Shown here: in pieces, positions 19,104-27,770 of the stretch
Position numbering within the stretch: the stretch's first letter is position 1
Layout of the letters: the number at the start of each line of letters is the position of its first letter
Source of the DNA: Mayfieldus sp963781495
GTDB lineage: Bacteria > Actinomycetota > Thermoleophilia > Solirubrobacterales > 70-9
Assembly (NCBI GenBank): GCA_963781495.1
Contig: CAWAFX010000002.1
Span: forward strand, 1,178,001 to 1,242,000
Length of the DNA stretch: 64,000 nucleotides
Direction: 5' to 3'
Translations under genes and position numbers: made by a program
Notes under the pieces: model-generated
Seen by the model: the letters and a program-made list of their open reading frames with translations, nothing else
The model's database searches: none
What the model was told of the DNA's origin: nothing

Positions 19104-21230
19104 ATGAACTACTTCGTCACCGGCGCCACGGGTTTTCTCGGCCGCAACCTGACCGAGCTGCTGCTGGAGCGAGGAGGCATCGTCTACGTCCTCGTTCGCG
19201 AGGGCTCGAAGGGGCGCCTGGAGGAGCTGCGGCGCCGCTGGGGAGTGGGCGAGGACCGGGTGGTGGGGATCGTCGGCGACGTCTCCCAGCCCCGCCTCGG
19301 CGTCTCGGCTGCCGACCTCGAACGCCTGCACGGCGAGATCGACCACCTGTTCCACTTCGCCGCCGTCTACGACATGACCGCCGACGCCGAGTCGCAGCGG
19401 GTCGCCAACGTGCAGGGGACCCACAACATGGTCGAGCTGGCCGGCGCGATCGAAGCCGGGACCGTGCACATGGTGAGCTCGATTGCCGCCGCGGGCCTCT
19501 ACCACGGAACCTGGCGCGAGGACATGTTCGACGAGGCCGAGAACCTCGATGTCCACCCTTACTTCCGTACCAAGCACGACTCCGAGGGCGTCGTGCGGAC
19601 CGAATGCGAACGCCCCTGGCGGGTCTACCGGCCGGGCATCGTGGTCGGCAACTCGGAGACCGGCGAGATGGACAAGGTCGACGGCCCTTACTACTTCTTC
19701 AAGCTGATCCGGCGGATCCGCAACGCGATCCCGCAGTGGATGCCGATGCTTGGCCTCGAGGGGCGCGAAATCAACCTCGTCCCGGTCGACTTCGTCGTCG
19801 GGGCGATGGACCACATCGCCCACCAGGAGGGACTCGACGGCCGCGCCTTCCACCTCACCGATCCGAATCCGCCCAGCGCCGGCGAGGTGATCGACATCTT
19901 CGCCCGCGCCGCCAACGGGCCCCAGGCCCCGTTCAAGCTTCCGGCCTCGGTCATCGATCTGGCCGACCCCCTGGTCCGTGCCGGCCTCAACACGGTGCCG
20001 CTGGCCGGGACGGTGGCCAACCGTGCCCTGGCCGACTTCGGCATCCCCAGCTCGGTGCTCACCTACGTCAACTACCCGACCCACTTCGACTCGCGCCAGA
20101 CCCAGGCGGCGCTGGCCGGAACCGACATCCGGGTGCCGCCGCTGGCCTCCTACGCGGACAAGCTCTGGGACTACTGGGAGCGCCACCTCGACCCCGACCT
20201 GTTCGAGGACCGAACCCTGGTCGGCGCCGTGCGCGGCCGCCGCGGCCTGATCAGCGGCGTGGCCCAGATCCTCGAGCAGCAGATCCCGGACGAGTTCCTG
20301 CGTCTCGGCCGCCGGCTGCAAGGATCGAATTCGCTCGAGAGTGCGGTCCGGGGCAAGATCGTGATGGTCACCGGTGCCTCCTCGGGGATCGGCCGCTCGG
20401 CGGCGCTGAAGATCGCCGACGCCGGCGGCATCGTGCTGCTCGTCGCGCGCACCCCGGAGAAGCTCGACGCCACCCGGGAGACGATCGAGGCCGGCGGCGG
20501 GGTGGCCCACTGCTACCCCTGCGATCTCTCCGACACCGATGCCATCGACCGCATGGCCGACGAGGTGCTGGCCGAGCACGGGCACGTCGACGTCCTGGTC
20601 AATAACGCCGGCCGCTCGATCAGGCGCTCGGTCGCGCTCTCCTATGACCGCTTCCACGACTACGAGCGCACGATCCAGCTCAACTACTTCGGACCGCTGA
20701 AGCTGATCCTCAAGCTGCTGCCGGTGATGCGCGAGCGCAAGTCGGGCCAGATCATCAACGTCAGCTCGATCGGTGTCCAGACCAACACCCCCCGCTTCTC
20801 TGCATACGTTGCCTCGAAGGCGGCCCTGGACGCGTTCTCGCGCTGCATCGCCTCGGAGATCTTCGACGACGGGGTCCACATCACGGCGATCTACATGCCG
20901 CTCGTGCGGACGCCGATGATCGCGCCGACCAAGATGTACAACCGCTTCCCGACGATCACCCCCGAGAAGGCGGCGGACATGATCTCGGAGGCGATCATCC
21001 ACAAGCCGAAGCGAATCGCGACCCCGATCGGGACCCTCGGCCAGCTGCTGTACGCGATCAACCCGAAGTCGATCGACTACATCCTCAACAGCGCCTACAA
21101 GCTTTTCCCGGACTCGCGCGCCGCCCGCGGCGACGAGAAGAAAGAGGCCCCCGCGCGCCCCACGGCCGACGAGCAGGCCTCCAACGAGCAAGTCGCCTTC
21201 GCCTACCTGATGCGGGGAATTCACTGGTAG
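19104..21230 (+). CDS. Two-domain fatty acyl-CoA reductase (alcohol-forming, AcrA1-like)
   Basis: 708 residues. The N-terminal extended SDR / NAD-binding-4 domain has TGATGFLG at residues 6-13 and a YFRTK active site, as in thioester reductases and FARs. From about 415 a classical SDR domain has TGASSGIG near 422 and YVASK near 567. This order matches bacterial acyl-CoA reductases such as mycobacterial AcrA1 and Marinobacter FAR, which reduce fatty acyl-CoA through the aldehyde to fatty alcohol. The downstream alkylglycerone-phosphate-synthase-like gene would consume fatty alcohol. ATG 19104 gives the natural Rossmann start. Confidence 0.85.
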   Translation: MNYFVTGATGFLGRNLTELLLERGGIVYVLVREGSKGRLEELRRRWGVGEDRVVGIVGDVSQPRLGVSAADLERLHGEIDHLFHFAAVYDMTADAESQRVANVQGTHNMVELAGAIEAGTVHMVSSIAAAGLYHGTWREDMFDEAENLDVHPYFRTKHDSEGVVRTECERPWRVYRPGIVVGNSETGEMDKVDGPYYFFKLIRRIRNAIPQWMPMLGLEGREINLVPVDFVVGAMDHIAHQEGLDGRAFHLTDPNPPSAGEVIDIFARAANGPQAPFKLPASVIDLADPLVRAGLNTVPLAGTVANRALADFGIPSSVLTYVNYPTHFDSRQTQAALAGTDIRVPPLASYADKLWDYWERHLDPDLFEDRTLVGAVRGRRGLISGVAQILEQQIPDEFLRLGRRLQGSNSLESAVRGKIVMVTGASSGIGRSAALKIADAGGIVLLVARTPEKLDATRETIEAGGGVAHCYPCDLSDTDAIDRMADEVLAEHGHVDVLVNNAGRSIRRSVALSYDRFHDYERTIQLNYFGPLKLILKLLPVMRERKSGQIINVSSIGVQTNTPRFSAYVASKAALDAFSRCIASEIFDDGVHITAIYMPLVRTPMIAPTKMYNRFPTITPEKAADMISEAIIHKPKRIATPIGTLGQLLYAINPKSIDYILNSAYKLFPDSRAARGDEKKEAPARPTADEQASNEQVAFAYLMRGIHW

Positions 21231-22870
21231 AAGCAGCGGCCCGGCGGCGCAAGCACTGGGGCTGGGGCTACGAGGACCAGCAGCCGTCGCGGCCGGAGCT
21301 GGAAGAGACGGCGAAGGGAATCCGCGAGCGGCTCGGCTTCGGTGGTGAGGTGCGCGACCCGGTCCCGGCCGAGGAGGTCGATCTGGCTCCGTCGCGGCTG
21401 TCGGCGCCCGAATCGCTGGCCGGGATCCTCAGCGACGACCGCCACGACCGCCTCGGCCATGCACTGGGCAAGGCATACCGCGACGTCGTGCGCGGCTTCC
21501 GGGGCGAGTTCCCGAACCCGCCCGACCTGGTCGCCTTTCCGCAGGACGAGTCCGAGATCGAGGCGGTGCTCGAGTTCTGCGAGGGCCAGGGCGCGGCGGC
21601 TATCCCCTACGGCGGCGGCACCAGCGTCGTCGGCGGCGTCGAGCCGCGGCTCTCAGCCGACTACAGCGGTGCGGTCTCGATCGACCTCGGGAAGCTCGAC
21701 CGGGTGCTGGAGATCGACCGCACCTCGCGGGCTGCGCGGATCCAGGCCGGGGCCGCAGGCCCGCGGCTCGAGGACCAGCTGCGCGAGCACGACCTCACCC
21801 TGCGCCACTACCCGCAGTCGTTCGAGTTCTCGACCCTCGGCGGCTGGATCGCGACCCGCGCCGGCGGCCACTTCGCGACCCTCTACACCCACATCGACGA
21901 CCTCGTCGAGTCGGTGCGGGCGATCAGCCCGCGCGGCGTCTGGGAGAGCCGCCGGCTGCCGGGATCGGGGGCCGGGCCCTCGCCCGATCGCGCTCTGATC
22001 GGCTCCGAGGGGATCCTCGGCCTGATCAGCGAGTCATGGGTGCGGCTGCAGGACCGCCCCCGCTTCAAGGCTTCCTGCGGGGCGGGCTTCGACGACTTCG
22101 GCGCCGCGGCGCGGGCGGTGCGCGAGATCTCCCAATCCGGGCTGCATCCGGCCAACTGCCGCCTTCTCGACGCGCTCGAGGCCGAGACGACCGGCGCCTC
22201 GCCGGGTCCCGGAAAGGCGCTGCTGGTGCTCGGCTTCGAGTCCGCCCACCATCCCGTCGAGCAGCCGATGGAGGTGGCGCTGGAGATCGTCCGCGAGCAC
22301 GCGGGCGAGCCGGGCGAAGTCCGCCTGAAGGCGCCGGACTCCGAAAACCGCGAGGCCCCGGGTGATTCCGTCTCGGCCTGGCGTTCGGCCTTCCTCGGCG
22401 CCCCCTACCTGCGCGACACCTTCGTCGCCTGCGGAGTCCTCTCCGACACCTTCGAGACCGCGATCACCTGGGACCGCTTCGACGGCTTCTACGCCGAGGT
22501 GATGGACGCTGCGGTCAGCAAGGTGGCCGAGGTCTGCGGCGTCGCCGGCGGCGGTTCCGGCCGGCCCCGGGTCAGCTGCCGCTTCACCCATGTCTATCCC
22601 GACGGCCCGGCGCCCTACTTCACCGTCCTCGCGCCGGCCCTTCGCGGGGGCGAGGTCGAGCAGTGGGACGAGATCAAGGCCGCCGCCGCCGAAGCGGTGA
22701 TCGAGGGTGGGGGCACGATCACCCACCACCACGCGGTCGGCCGCGATCACCGCCCCTGGTATGACCGCCAGCGCCCCGAGCCCTTTGCCGACGCGCTGCG
22801 GGCCGCCAAGGCGGCGCTCGATCCCACCGCGATCCTCAATCCCGGCGTGCTGATCGATCCCTCCCGCTAG
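21224..22870 (+). CDS. FAD-linked alkylglycerone-phosphate synthase-like enzyme (ether lipid formation)
   Basis: This VAO-type flavoprotein carries the AGPS marks in order: KHWGWGYEDQQPSRP at the N terminus, IPYGGGTSVVGGV (FAD binding), QSFEFSTLGGWIATRAGG, SEGILGLISE, a FETAITWDRFDGF segment, CRFTHVYPDGPAPYF and the C-terminal HHHAVGRDHRPW His cluster. AGPS exchanges the acyl of acyl-DHAP for a fatty alcohol, making the ether bond. The first GTG (21350) would cut off the conserved KHWGWG segment. The frame is open back to the upstream stop without an ATG, GTG or TTG there, so a CTG at 21224 (GGGGA 5 bp upstream) is a tentative start. It overlaps the upstream FAR gene. Confidence 0.82.
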   Translation: MVEAAARRRKHWGWGYEDQQPSRPELEETAKGIRERLGFGGEVRDPVPAEEVDLAPSRLSAPESLAGILSDDRHDRLGHALGKAYRDVVRGFRGEFPNPPDLVAFPQDESEIEAVLEFCEGQGAAAIPYGGGTSVVGGVEPRLSADYSGAVSIDLGKLDRVLEIDRTSRAARIQAGAAGPRLEDQLREHDLTLRHYPQSFEFSTLGGWIATRAGGHFATLYTHIDDLVESVRAISPRGVWESRRLPGSGAGPSPDRALIGSEGILGLISESWVRLQDRPRFKASCGAGFDDFGAAARAVREISQSGLHPANCRLLDALEAETTGASPGPGKALLVLGFESAHHPVEQPMEVALEIVREHAGEPGEVRLKAPDSENREAPGDSVSAWRSAFLGAPYLRDTFVACGVLSDTFETAITWDRFDGFYAEVMDAAVSKVAEVCGVAGGGSGRPRVSCRFTHVYPDGPAPYFTVLAPALRGGEVEQWDEIKAAAAEAVIEGGGTITHHHAVGRDHRPWYDRQRPEPFADALRAAKAALDPTAILNPGVLIDPSR

Positions 22871-22887
22871 CGCCGCGTCGCGGCGCT
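22869..22887. terminator. Short perfect palindrome after the AGPS-like gene
   Basis: AGCGCCGCG and CGCGGCGCT flank a single T, overlapping the TAG of the preceding gene. The 9-bp GC stem could act as a transcript-end hairpin, but there is no U-run and the 1-nt loop would have to open. The following ~145 bp (22888-23033) contain no gene I can support. Confidence 0.4.
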
Positions 22888-23033
22888 ACCCTGTCGCGAC
22901 CGTTTTCTGACCTGGCCGGGCGGCTTTGGCCCGCTCGCCGGGCGGCGTTCGATGGAGACGATCACAGAGGAACATCCCACCGTCGCCGAGGCCAGGCGAT
23001 GAACACGCGGCTTCGGAAGAGCGGACGGAGACG

Positions 23034-23918
23034 TTGAGCCGACGGCGCTCGGTTCCCCACGCCGCCCTGGCCGCGATCCGGCCAAAGGAGTGGATCAAGA
23101 ACCTGCTCGTCTTCGCCGGGCTGCTGTTCGGGCGCAAGTTCGGCGACGCCGGCGCGGTCAGTACCGCCTTTCTCGCCTTCATCTCCTTCTGCGCGATCTC
23201 CAGCGCCGGCTATCTGGTCAACGACCTGCGCGACGTCGAGTTCGACCGCGCCCACCCGAGCAAGCGCAACCGGCCGATAGCCGCCGGCGAGCTCTCCGCC
23301 GGCACCGCGGTGCGGCTGGCGATCGCGCTCGCGGTCGGCGCCCTGGCGCTGGCCTTCGCGGCGGTGAACTGGCAGGTCGGCCTGATCGTTGCCGGTTACG
23401 GCATCGCCCAGATGGCCTACAGCTTCGGGTTGAAGGAGATCGTGATCATCGACGTGATGACGATCGCCGGCCTGTTCATCCTCCGGGTCGCCGCCGGCGC
23501 CCTGGCGGTCGACGTGCACGCTTCGGAATGGCTGATCCTCTGTACCGGCATGCTGGCCTGCTTCCTCGGCTTCACCAAGCGGCGCCAGGAAGCGGTGTCC
23601 GAGCTTCACCAGGGGACCGAGAGCCGGCCGGTGCTCGAGCACTACTCGCTTCCCTTCCTCGATCAGATGGTGGCGATGGTCACAGCGGGCACCGTGCTCA
23701 CCTACGCGATCTACACCGTCAACTCGCCGCTGATCGGCAACGAGATGATGTGGACGATCCCGCCGGTCGTCTACGGACTCTTCCGCTATCTCTATTTGAT
23801 CTACGACCGCTCCGACGACCGCTCGACCGCGGCGATCGTCAGCGAGGACCCGGGCCTGATCGGCGCCGGCGCCAGCTTCGCGATCATCGCCTTCCTGCTG
23901 CTCTACGTCTTCAACTAG
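23034..23918 (+). CDS. Decaprenyl-phosphate phosphoribosyltransferase (UbiA family)
   Basis: A UbiA prenyltransferase-fold membrane protein of about 294 residues from TTG 23034, which has GGAG 5 bp upstream and begins just before the conserved RPKEWIKNLLVFAGLLF. The signature NDLRDVEFDRAHPSKRNRPI (first Asp-rich motif plus HPxKxxRP) and FLGFTKRRQE identify the DPPR synthase subgroup (Rv3806c-like). It transfers phosphoribose to decaprenyl phosphate, the first step to decaprenylphosphoryl arabinose. A longer frame to 22926 exists but its N terminus looks non-coding. It points to arabinose-containing envelope glycans. Confidence 0.87.
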   Translation: MSRRRSVPHAALAAIRPKEWIKNLLVFAGLLFGRKFGDAGAVSTAFLAFISFCAISSAGYLVNDLRDVEFDRAHPSKRNRPIAAGELSAGTAVRLAIALAVGALALAFAAVNWQVGLIVAGYGIAQMAYSFGLKEIVIIDVMTIAGLFILRVAAGALAVDVHASEWLILCTGMLACFLGFTKRRQEAVSELHQGTESRPVLEHYSLPFLDQMVAMVTAGTVLTYAIYTVNSPLIGNEMMWTIPPVVYGLFRYLYLIYDRSDDRSTAAIVSEDPGLIGAGASFAIIAFLLLYVFN

Positions 23919-23925
23919 GCGCCGG

Positions 23926-24291
23926 CTAGTGGCGGCGGCCTCCATGGCGGCCCGGTTGCCGGGGCCGATCGCCGTGGACCGCCAGGTCTGAGGCCAGCTC
24001 GGTGCGGCCCTGGCGCTGGAACTCGACGTCGACGGTCTCGTGCTTGCGGTAGGTGCCGAAGAGGCCGATCAACATCGCCAGCCAGCGCCCGAAGCCGACC
24101 CGCGACTCCTTCAGGATCGGGCGCACAAAGACGATCTCGCCGGCGGCGACCCGGTAATCGGCTCCCTCGCGCTGCTCGACCCCGTTGACGTAGACCCGAA
24201 ACGGTGACTCGGCGCCGCGCGGCAGTCGCACCCGGTTGCCGGCCGCGTAGCTTCCCTCCGGCACCTCGAAGCCGGAGCCGCCCCCGTTCAT
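23926..24291 (-). CDS. Conserved hypothetical protein
   Basis: 121 residues of unknown function. A central segment RVYVNGVEQREGADYRVAAG looks like a small beta-sandwich repeat, followed by a hydrophobic stretch VGFGRWLAMLIGLFGTYRK and a basic His-rich tail. It overlaps the stop of the upstream gene at 24288 by 4 bp, so the pair is translated together. I recognise no catalytic motif; a membrane-associated structural protein is possible. Confidence 0.55.
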   Translation of the reverse strand: MNGGGSGFEVPEGSYAAGNRVRLPRGAESPFRVYVNGVEQREGADYRVAAGEIVFVRPILKESRVGFGRWLAMLIGLFGTYRKHETVDVEFQRQGRTELASDLAVHGDRPRQPGRHGGRRH

Positions 24292-24635
24292 CTTTGGCCG
24301 TCCAGCGCCTCGGCCACGGCCTCGAGGGGGCCCTGACCGTCGCGCAGCTCGAGCCGCCGCCGCCGCACCCCGCCCGTATAGGGGACCAGCGAGCCGTCAC
24401 CCATCAGATCGACGCCGGCGTCGCGACGGCGCAGCAGGCCGCCGGTCGAGATCTCCAGCCGAGCGTGCACCTGCTGGCCCGGCTCGTAGTCGCGCGGCAC
24501 CGAGACCTTCTCCAGCGGGCCCTCGGAGCGGATGTCCTCGGCGTGGCGGCGCAGCGCGGCGAGCGCCGCCTCGAGGTCGTCGAACTCCTCCCGCACGACG
24601 TCGGATCCGTGGCGGATCGTCAGCTTCCAGGCCAT
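24288..24635 (-). CDS. Conserved hypothetical protein
   Basis: About 115 residues starting MAWKLTIRHGSDVVREEFDD from ATG 24635. The sequence alternates charged strands and helices (LEAALAALRRHAEDIRSEG) with no recognisable motif. It is coupled to the downstream unknown gene by a 4 bp overlap, so the pair probably acts together. The dispersed repeat copy B lies between this gene and citrate synthase. Confidence 0.55.
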   Translation of the reverse strand: MAWKLTIRHGSDVVREEFDDLEAALAALRRHAEDIRSEGPLEKVSVPRDYEPGQQVHARLEISTGGLLRRRDAGVDLMGDGSLVPYTGGVRRRRLELRDGQGPLEAVAEALDGQR

Positions 24636-24653
24636 CGCCCCTGCAGGGTCCAT

Positions 24654-24718
24654 GAATAACTTGCGGCCGGCTTCGCCGGCCTGACATGCATCAGCCGCTC
24701 CACTGCGTTTCGCGGCCC
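24654..24718 (+). repeat. Dispersed ~65 bp hairpin repeat, copy B
   Basis: It begins GAATAACTTGCGGCC and ends CACTGCGTTTCGCGGCC. The hairpin here is GGCCGGC-TTC-GCCGGCC. Copies A and C instead have GGCGGCC-TAC-GGCCGCC, so both arms changed together and pairing was kept. It lies between two minus-strand genes. Confidence 0.78.
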
Positions 24719-24723
24719 TACTT

Positions 24724-26127
24724 CTATGCGCCGCGTCGCGGGCGCTTGGGGCGCCGCGCCGGTGGCCCGGTGATCTTCTCCGGCCCTTCGCGCTCGGAGA
24801 TCTCGACGTAGTCGCGGTCGCGCTCGCCGGTGTAGATCTGGCGCGGGCGGGCGATCTTCTTGTCCGGGTCGTCGTTCATCTCCATCCACTGCGAGATCCA
24901 GCCCGAGGTGCGGGGGATCGCGAAGATCACCGTGAACATGTCGGTCGGGATCTGCATCGCCTCGTAGATGATCCCCGAGTAGTAGTCGACGTTGGGGTAG
25001 AGCTTGCGCTCGGTGAAGTACTCGTCGTCGAGCGCCCGCTTCTCGAGCTCCTGCGCGATCTCGATCAGTGGGTTGTACTCGGTCGCCGCGAAGACGTCAT
25101 CCATGTGCTTCTGGATGATCCGCGCCCGCGGGTCGTAGTTCTTGTAGACGCGGTGGCCGAAGCCCATCAGCTTCTCGTCGCGGTTCTTGACCCCCTCGAG
25201 GAAGTCGGGGATGTTCTCGACCGAATCGATCCTCCGCAGCATCCGCAGCACCGCCTCGTTGGCGCCGCCGTGCAGAGGCCCGTAGAGGGCGGCGACGCCG
25301 GCGGCGACGGCCGAGTAGGGGTCGACGTCGGAGGAGCCGACGCTGCGGACCGCGTTGGTGGAGCAGTTCTGCTCGTGGTCGGCGTGGAGGATGAAGAGGA
25401 CGTCGAGCGCCTTGCTCAGCCTCTCGTCGGGCTCGTACTTGACCTCGGTCTTCTTGTAGAGCATCGAGAGAAAGTTCCCCGCGTAGTCGAGGTCGTTGTC
25501 GGGGTAGACGTAGGGAAGGCCCATGTTGTGGCGGTAGGCGAAGGCGGCCAGGGTCGGGACCTTGGCGATCAACCGGATCGCCGCCATGTAGCGCTCCTCG
25601 GGGTCGTCGATCTGCTTCGCGTCGGGGTAGAAGGTCGAGAGCGCCCCGACTCCGGAGAGCAGCATCCCCATCGGGTGGGCGTCATAGCGGAAGGCCTCGA
25701 AGAGGTTCTTGATGTCCTCGTGGACGAAGGTGTGGTGGGTGACGTCGAAGACCCAGCGCTCGAGCTGCTGCTCGGTCGGAAGCTCGCCGAAGACGAGCAG
25801 GTAGGCGACCTCGAGATAGCTGGAGTGCTCACACAGCTGCTCGATCGGGATCCCGCGGTGCTGGAGGATCCCCGCCTCGCCGTCGATGTAGGTGATCGCC
25901 GAGCGGCAGGAGGCCGTGTTGGTGAAGGCCGGGTCGTAGGACATGAGGCCGAAGTCGTCCTCGGAGACCTTGATCTGGCGCAGGTCCATCGCCCGCACCG
26001 TGCCGTCGGTGACCTCGATCTCGTATGTCTCGCCGGTGCGGTTGTCGGTGATGCTGAGCGAGTCGCCCTCGGCGCCGCCGCCGTCTACCGACGCTTCCTG
26101 GGTTTCCGTCTGCTGCTCGGTGGGCAT
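24724..26127 (-). CDS. gltA: Citrate synthase
   Basis: 467 residues from ATG 26127, chosen because GAGGAGAGG precedes it; an upstream extension to 26316 is Arg-rich and non-coding. The GltA type I fold is evident: GPLHGGANEAV with a catalytic His, GFGHRVYKNYDPR with the second His, and an Asp in the C-terminal segment around DDPDKKIARPRQ. It condenses oxaloacetate and acetyl-CoA. The gene lies 6 kb from the OGDH gene and 11 kb from acnA but is not in an operon with them. Confidence 0.95.
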   Translation of the reverse strand: MPTEQQTETQEASVDGGGAEGDSLSITDNRTGETYEIEVTDGTVRAMDLRQIKVSEDDFGLMSYDPAFTNTASCRSAITYIDGEAGILQHRGIPIEQLCEHSSYLEVAYLLVFGELPTEQQLERWVFDVTHHTFVHEDIKNLFEAFRYDAHPMGMLLSGVGALSTFYPDAKQIDDPEERYMAAIRLIAKVPTLAAFAYRHNMGLPYVYPDNDLDYAGNFLSMLYKKTEVKYEPDERLSKALDVLFILHADHEQNCSTNAVRSVGSSDVDPYSAVAAGVAALYGPLHGGANEAVLRMLRRIDSVENIPDFLEGVKNRDEKLMGFGHRVYKNYDPRARIIQKHMDDVFAATEYNPLIEIAQELEKRALDDEYFTERKLYPNVDYYSGIIYEAMQIPTDMFTVIFAIPRTSGWISQWMEMNDDPDKKIARPRQIYTGERDRDYVEISEREGPEKITGPPARRPKRPRRGA

Positions 26128-26210
26128 CGCCTCTCCTCTGGACCGCTTGGTTTCTCCGTCAAGGAAATTCTCGCAGCTTCCGGCCTCGGGGCAGGAGAAT
26201 CCCCAGTGCC

Positions 26211-26936
26211 ATGAAGACGATCGCCCCCGGCAAGCAGGTCGCCGTCGAGCTCTTCGAGGGGCTGCCGCGACGCTACGACGAGCTCGCCGCGGCGCTGAGC
26301 TTCTGGCAGGACCCACGCTGGCGCCGGGCGATGGTCGCCGCGGTCGGCGCGGCGCCCGACGACCGGGTGCTCGACGTCGCCACCGGCACCGGGATGGTCG
26401 CCGAGGCGCTGGTGCGCAGCTACGGCTGCCGCGTCGTCGGGCTCGACCAGAGCGCCGCGATGCTCTCCCGCGCCCGCTCGAAGCTGGCCGCCGACCCGGA
26501 ACTGGCCGAGCGGGTCGAGCTGGTCGAGGGGGAGGCCGAACGGCTGCCGTTCGCGGACGCCGAGTTCGACCACCTCACCTTCACCTACCTGCTCCGCTAC
26601 GTCGACGACCCGGCCGCGACCCTGCGCGAGCTGGCCCGGACCGTCAAGCCGGGGGGTCGGGTCGCCTCGCTGGAGTTCTGCCTCCCGCGCGGACCGCTGT
26701 TCTGGGCCTGGCGCCTCTACACCCGGGTCGGCCTGCCGGCACTGGGCAGAATCGCCGGTCGTGACTGGTTCGAGGTCGGCCGCTTCCTCGGCCCCAGCAT
26801 CGAGGGCTTCTACTCGCGCTGGCCGCTCTCGCGCCAGCTCGAGCTCTGGCGCGAGGCCGGAATCGCCGACGTGCGGGCGCGGCGGATGAGCCTCGGCGGC
26901 GGCGTCGTGATCTGGGGGGTGCGCGGTCAAGGCTGA
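26211..26936 (+). CDS. UbiE/MenG-like class I methyltransferase
   Basis: 241 residues with the SAM-binding motif I VLDVATGTGMVAEAL, motif II LPFADAEFDHLTFTYLLRYV and post-motif RTVKPGGRVASLEF, the UbiE/MenG pattern. Such enzymes methylate demethylmenaquinone. The following gene is a membrane protein that may be a prenyltransferase relative, so a quinone or lipid methylation role is reasonable. It is divergent from citrate synthase with 83 bp between starts. Confidence 0.8.
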   Translation: MKTIAPGKQVAVELFEGLPRRYDELAAALSFWQDPRWRRAMVAAVGAAPDDRVLDVATGTGMVAEALVRSYGCRVVGLDQSAAMLSRARSKLAADPELAERVELVEGEAERLPFADAEFDHLTFTYLLRYVDDPAATLRELARTVKPGGRVASLEFCLPRGPLFWAWRLYTRVGLPALGRIAGRDWFEVGRFLGPSIEGFYSRWPLSRQLELWREAGIADVRARRMSLGGGVVIWGVRGQG

Positions 26937-27012
26937 GACCGAAGCCGGCGCCCGGGCCGCCCCTCAGAGGCCGGCGTTCTACGCCCTGCGCCCGGGCGGC
27001 TGGCGCGACCTG

Positions 27013-27696
27013 GTGACCCTGCTTCACCCGCCCTACACGCTCTGGCATCTCAGCTACGTCGCGATCGGGGCCGCCGCGGCGCCGCAGATCCACGGCGACC
27101 GCCTCGTCGCGGCGCTAGGGGCCTTCCTGCTGGCGGTCGGGGTCAGCGCCCACGCGCTCGATGAGCTGCACGGCCGCCCGCTGCGCACCCGCCTCTCGGA
27201 CCGGGCACTGGTCGCGCTGGCCGTGCTGGGCCTTGGGGGCGCGCTGGCGATCGGGATCGCCGGCGTCTTCGTCGTCTCGGCCTCTTTGATCCCCTTCGTG
27301 CTCGCCGGCGGCTTTCTGGTCGCCGCCTACAACGTCGAGCTGTTCGAGGGCCGCTTTCACAGTGACTTCTGGTTCGCCGCCGCCTGGGGTGCGTTCCCGG
27401 CCCTGACCGGTTGGTGGTCCAACGCGCTCGGCGTCGCCGACTTCGGCGACGCCGTCGCCGGAGCGGGGGTGACGCTGGCCTGCTTCTGGCTCACCCTCGC
27501 CCAGCGCCGCCTCTCGACCCCGGTGCGCGAGCTTCGCCGTCGCACCGAGTCGCTGGAGGGACGCCAGGTCCTCAGCGACGGAGAGGTGCGCGAGCTCAGC
27601 CTCGAGCGGGTCGAGGCGCCGCTGGACGGCGCCCTGCGGGCGCTCTCGTTCGGGCTGCCGCTGCTGGCGGCGGCGCTGGTGGCGGTCCGCCTATAG
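27013..27696 (+). CDS. Integral membrane protein, possibly UbiA-like
   Basis: 227 residues from GTG 27013 with about seven hydrophobic helices. PPYTLWHLSYVAIGAAAAP and HALDELHGRPLRTRLSDRAL weakly recall the aromatic and Asp-containing loops of UbiA enzymes, but no complete NDxxDxxxD motif exists. The frame stays open and coding-like upstream to 26911 (RPAFYALRPGGWRDL) without ATG/GTG/TTG, so the true start may be a CTG near 26986. It follows the methyltransferase closely. Function unresolved. Confidence 0.6.
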   Translation: MTLLHPPYTLWHLSYVAIGAAAAPQIHGDRLVAALGAFLLAVGVSAHALDELHGRPLRTRLSDRALVALAVLGLGGALAIGIAGVFVVSASLIPFVLAGGFLVAAYNVELFEGRFHSDFWFAAAWGAFPALTGWWSNALGVADFGDAVAGAGVTLACFWLTLAQRRLSTPVRELRRRTESLEGRQVLSDGEVRELSLERVEAPLDGALRALSFGLPLLAAALVAVRL

Positions 27697-27706
27697 CGGC
27701 CTACGT

Positions 27707-27770
27707 GAATTACTTGCGGCGGCCTACGGCCGCCTGACATGCATCTGCCGCTCCACTTCGTTTCGCGGCC
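27707..27770 (+). repeat. Dispersed ~65 bp hairpin repeat, copy C
   Basis: It begins GAATTACTTGCGGC and ends CCACTTCGTTTCGCGGCC. The hairpin is GGCGGCC-TAC-GGCCGCC, identical to copy A, and most of the remaining bases match copy B. It lies between the convergent ends of a membrane protein gene and the PfkB kinase gene. Confidence 0.78.

Noticed and set aside
22952..23003. Short ORF METITEEHPTVAEARR before the DPPR synthase
   Set aside because: There is no ribosome site, only 16 codons and no family match; it was not kept as a feature.
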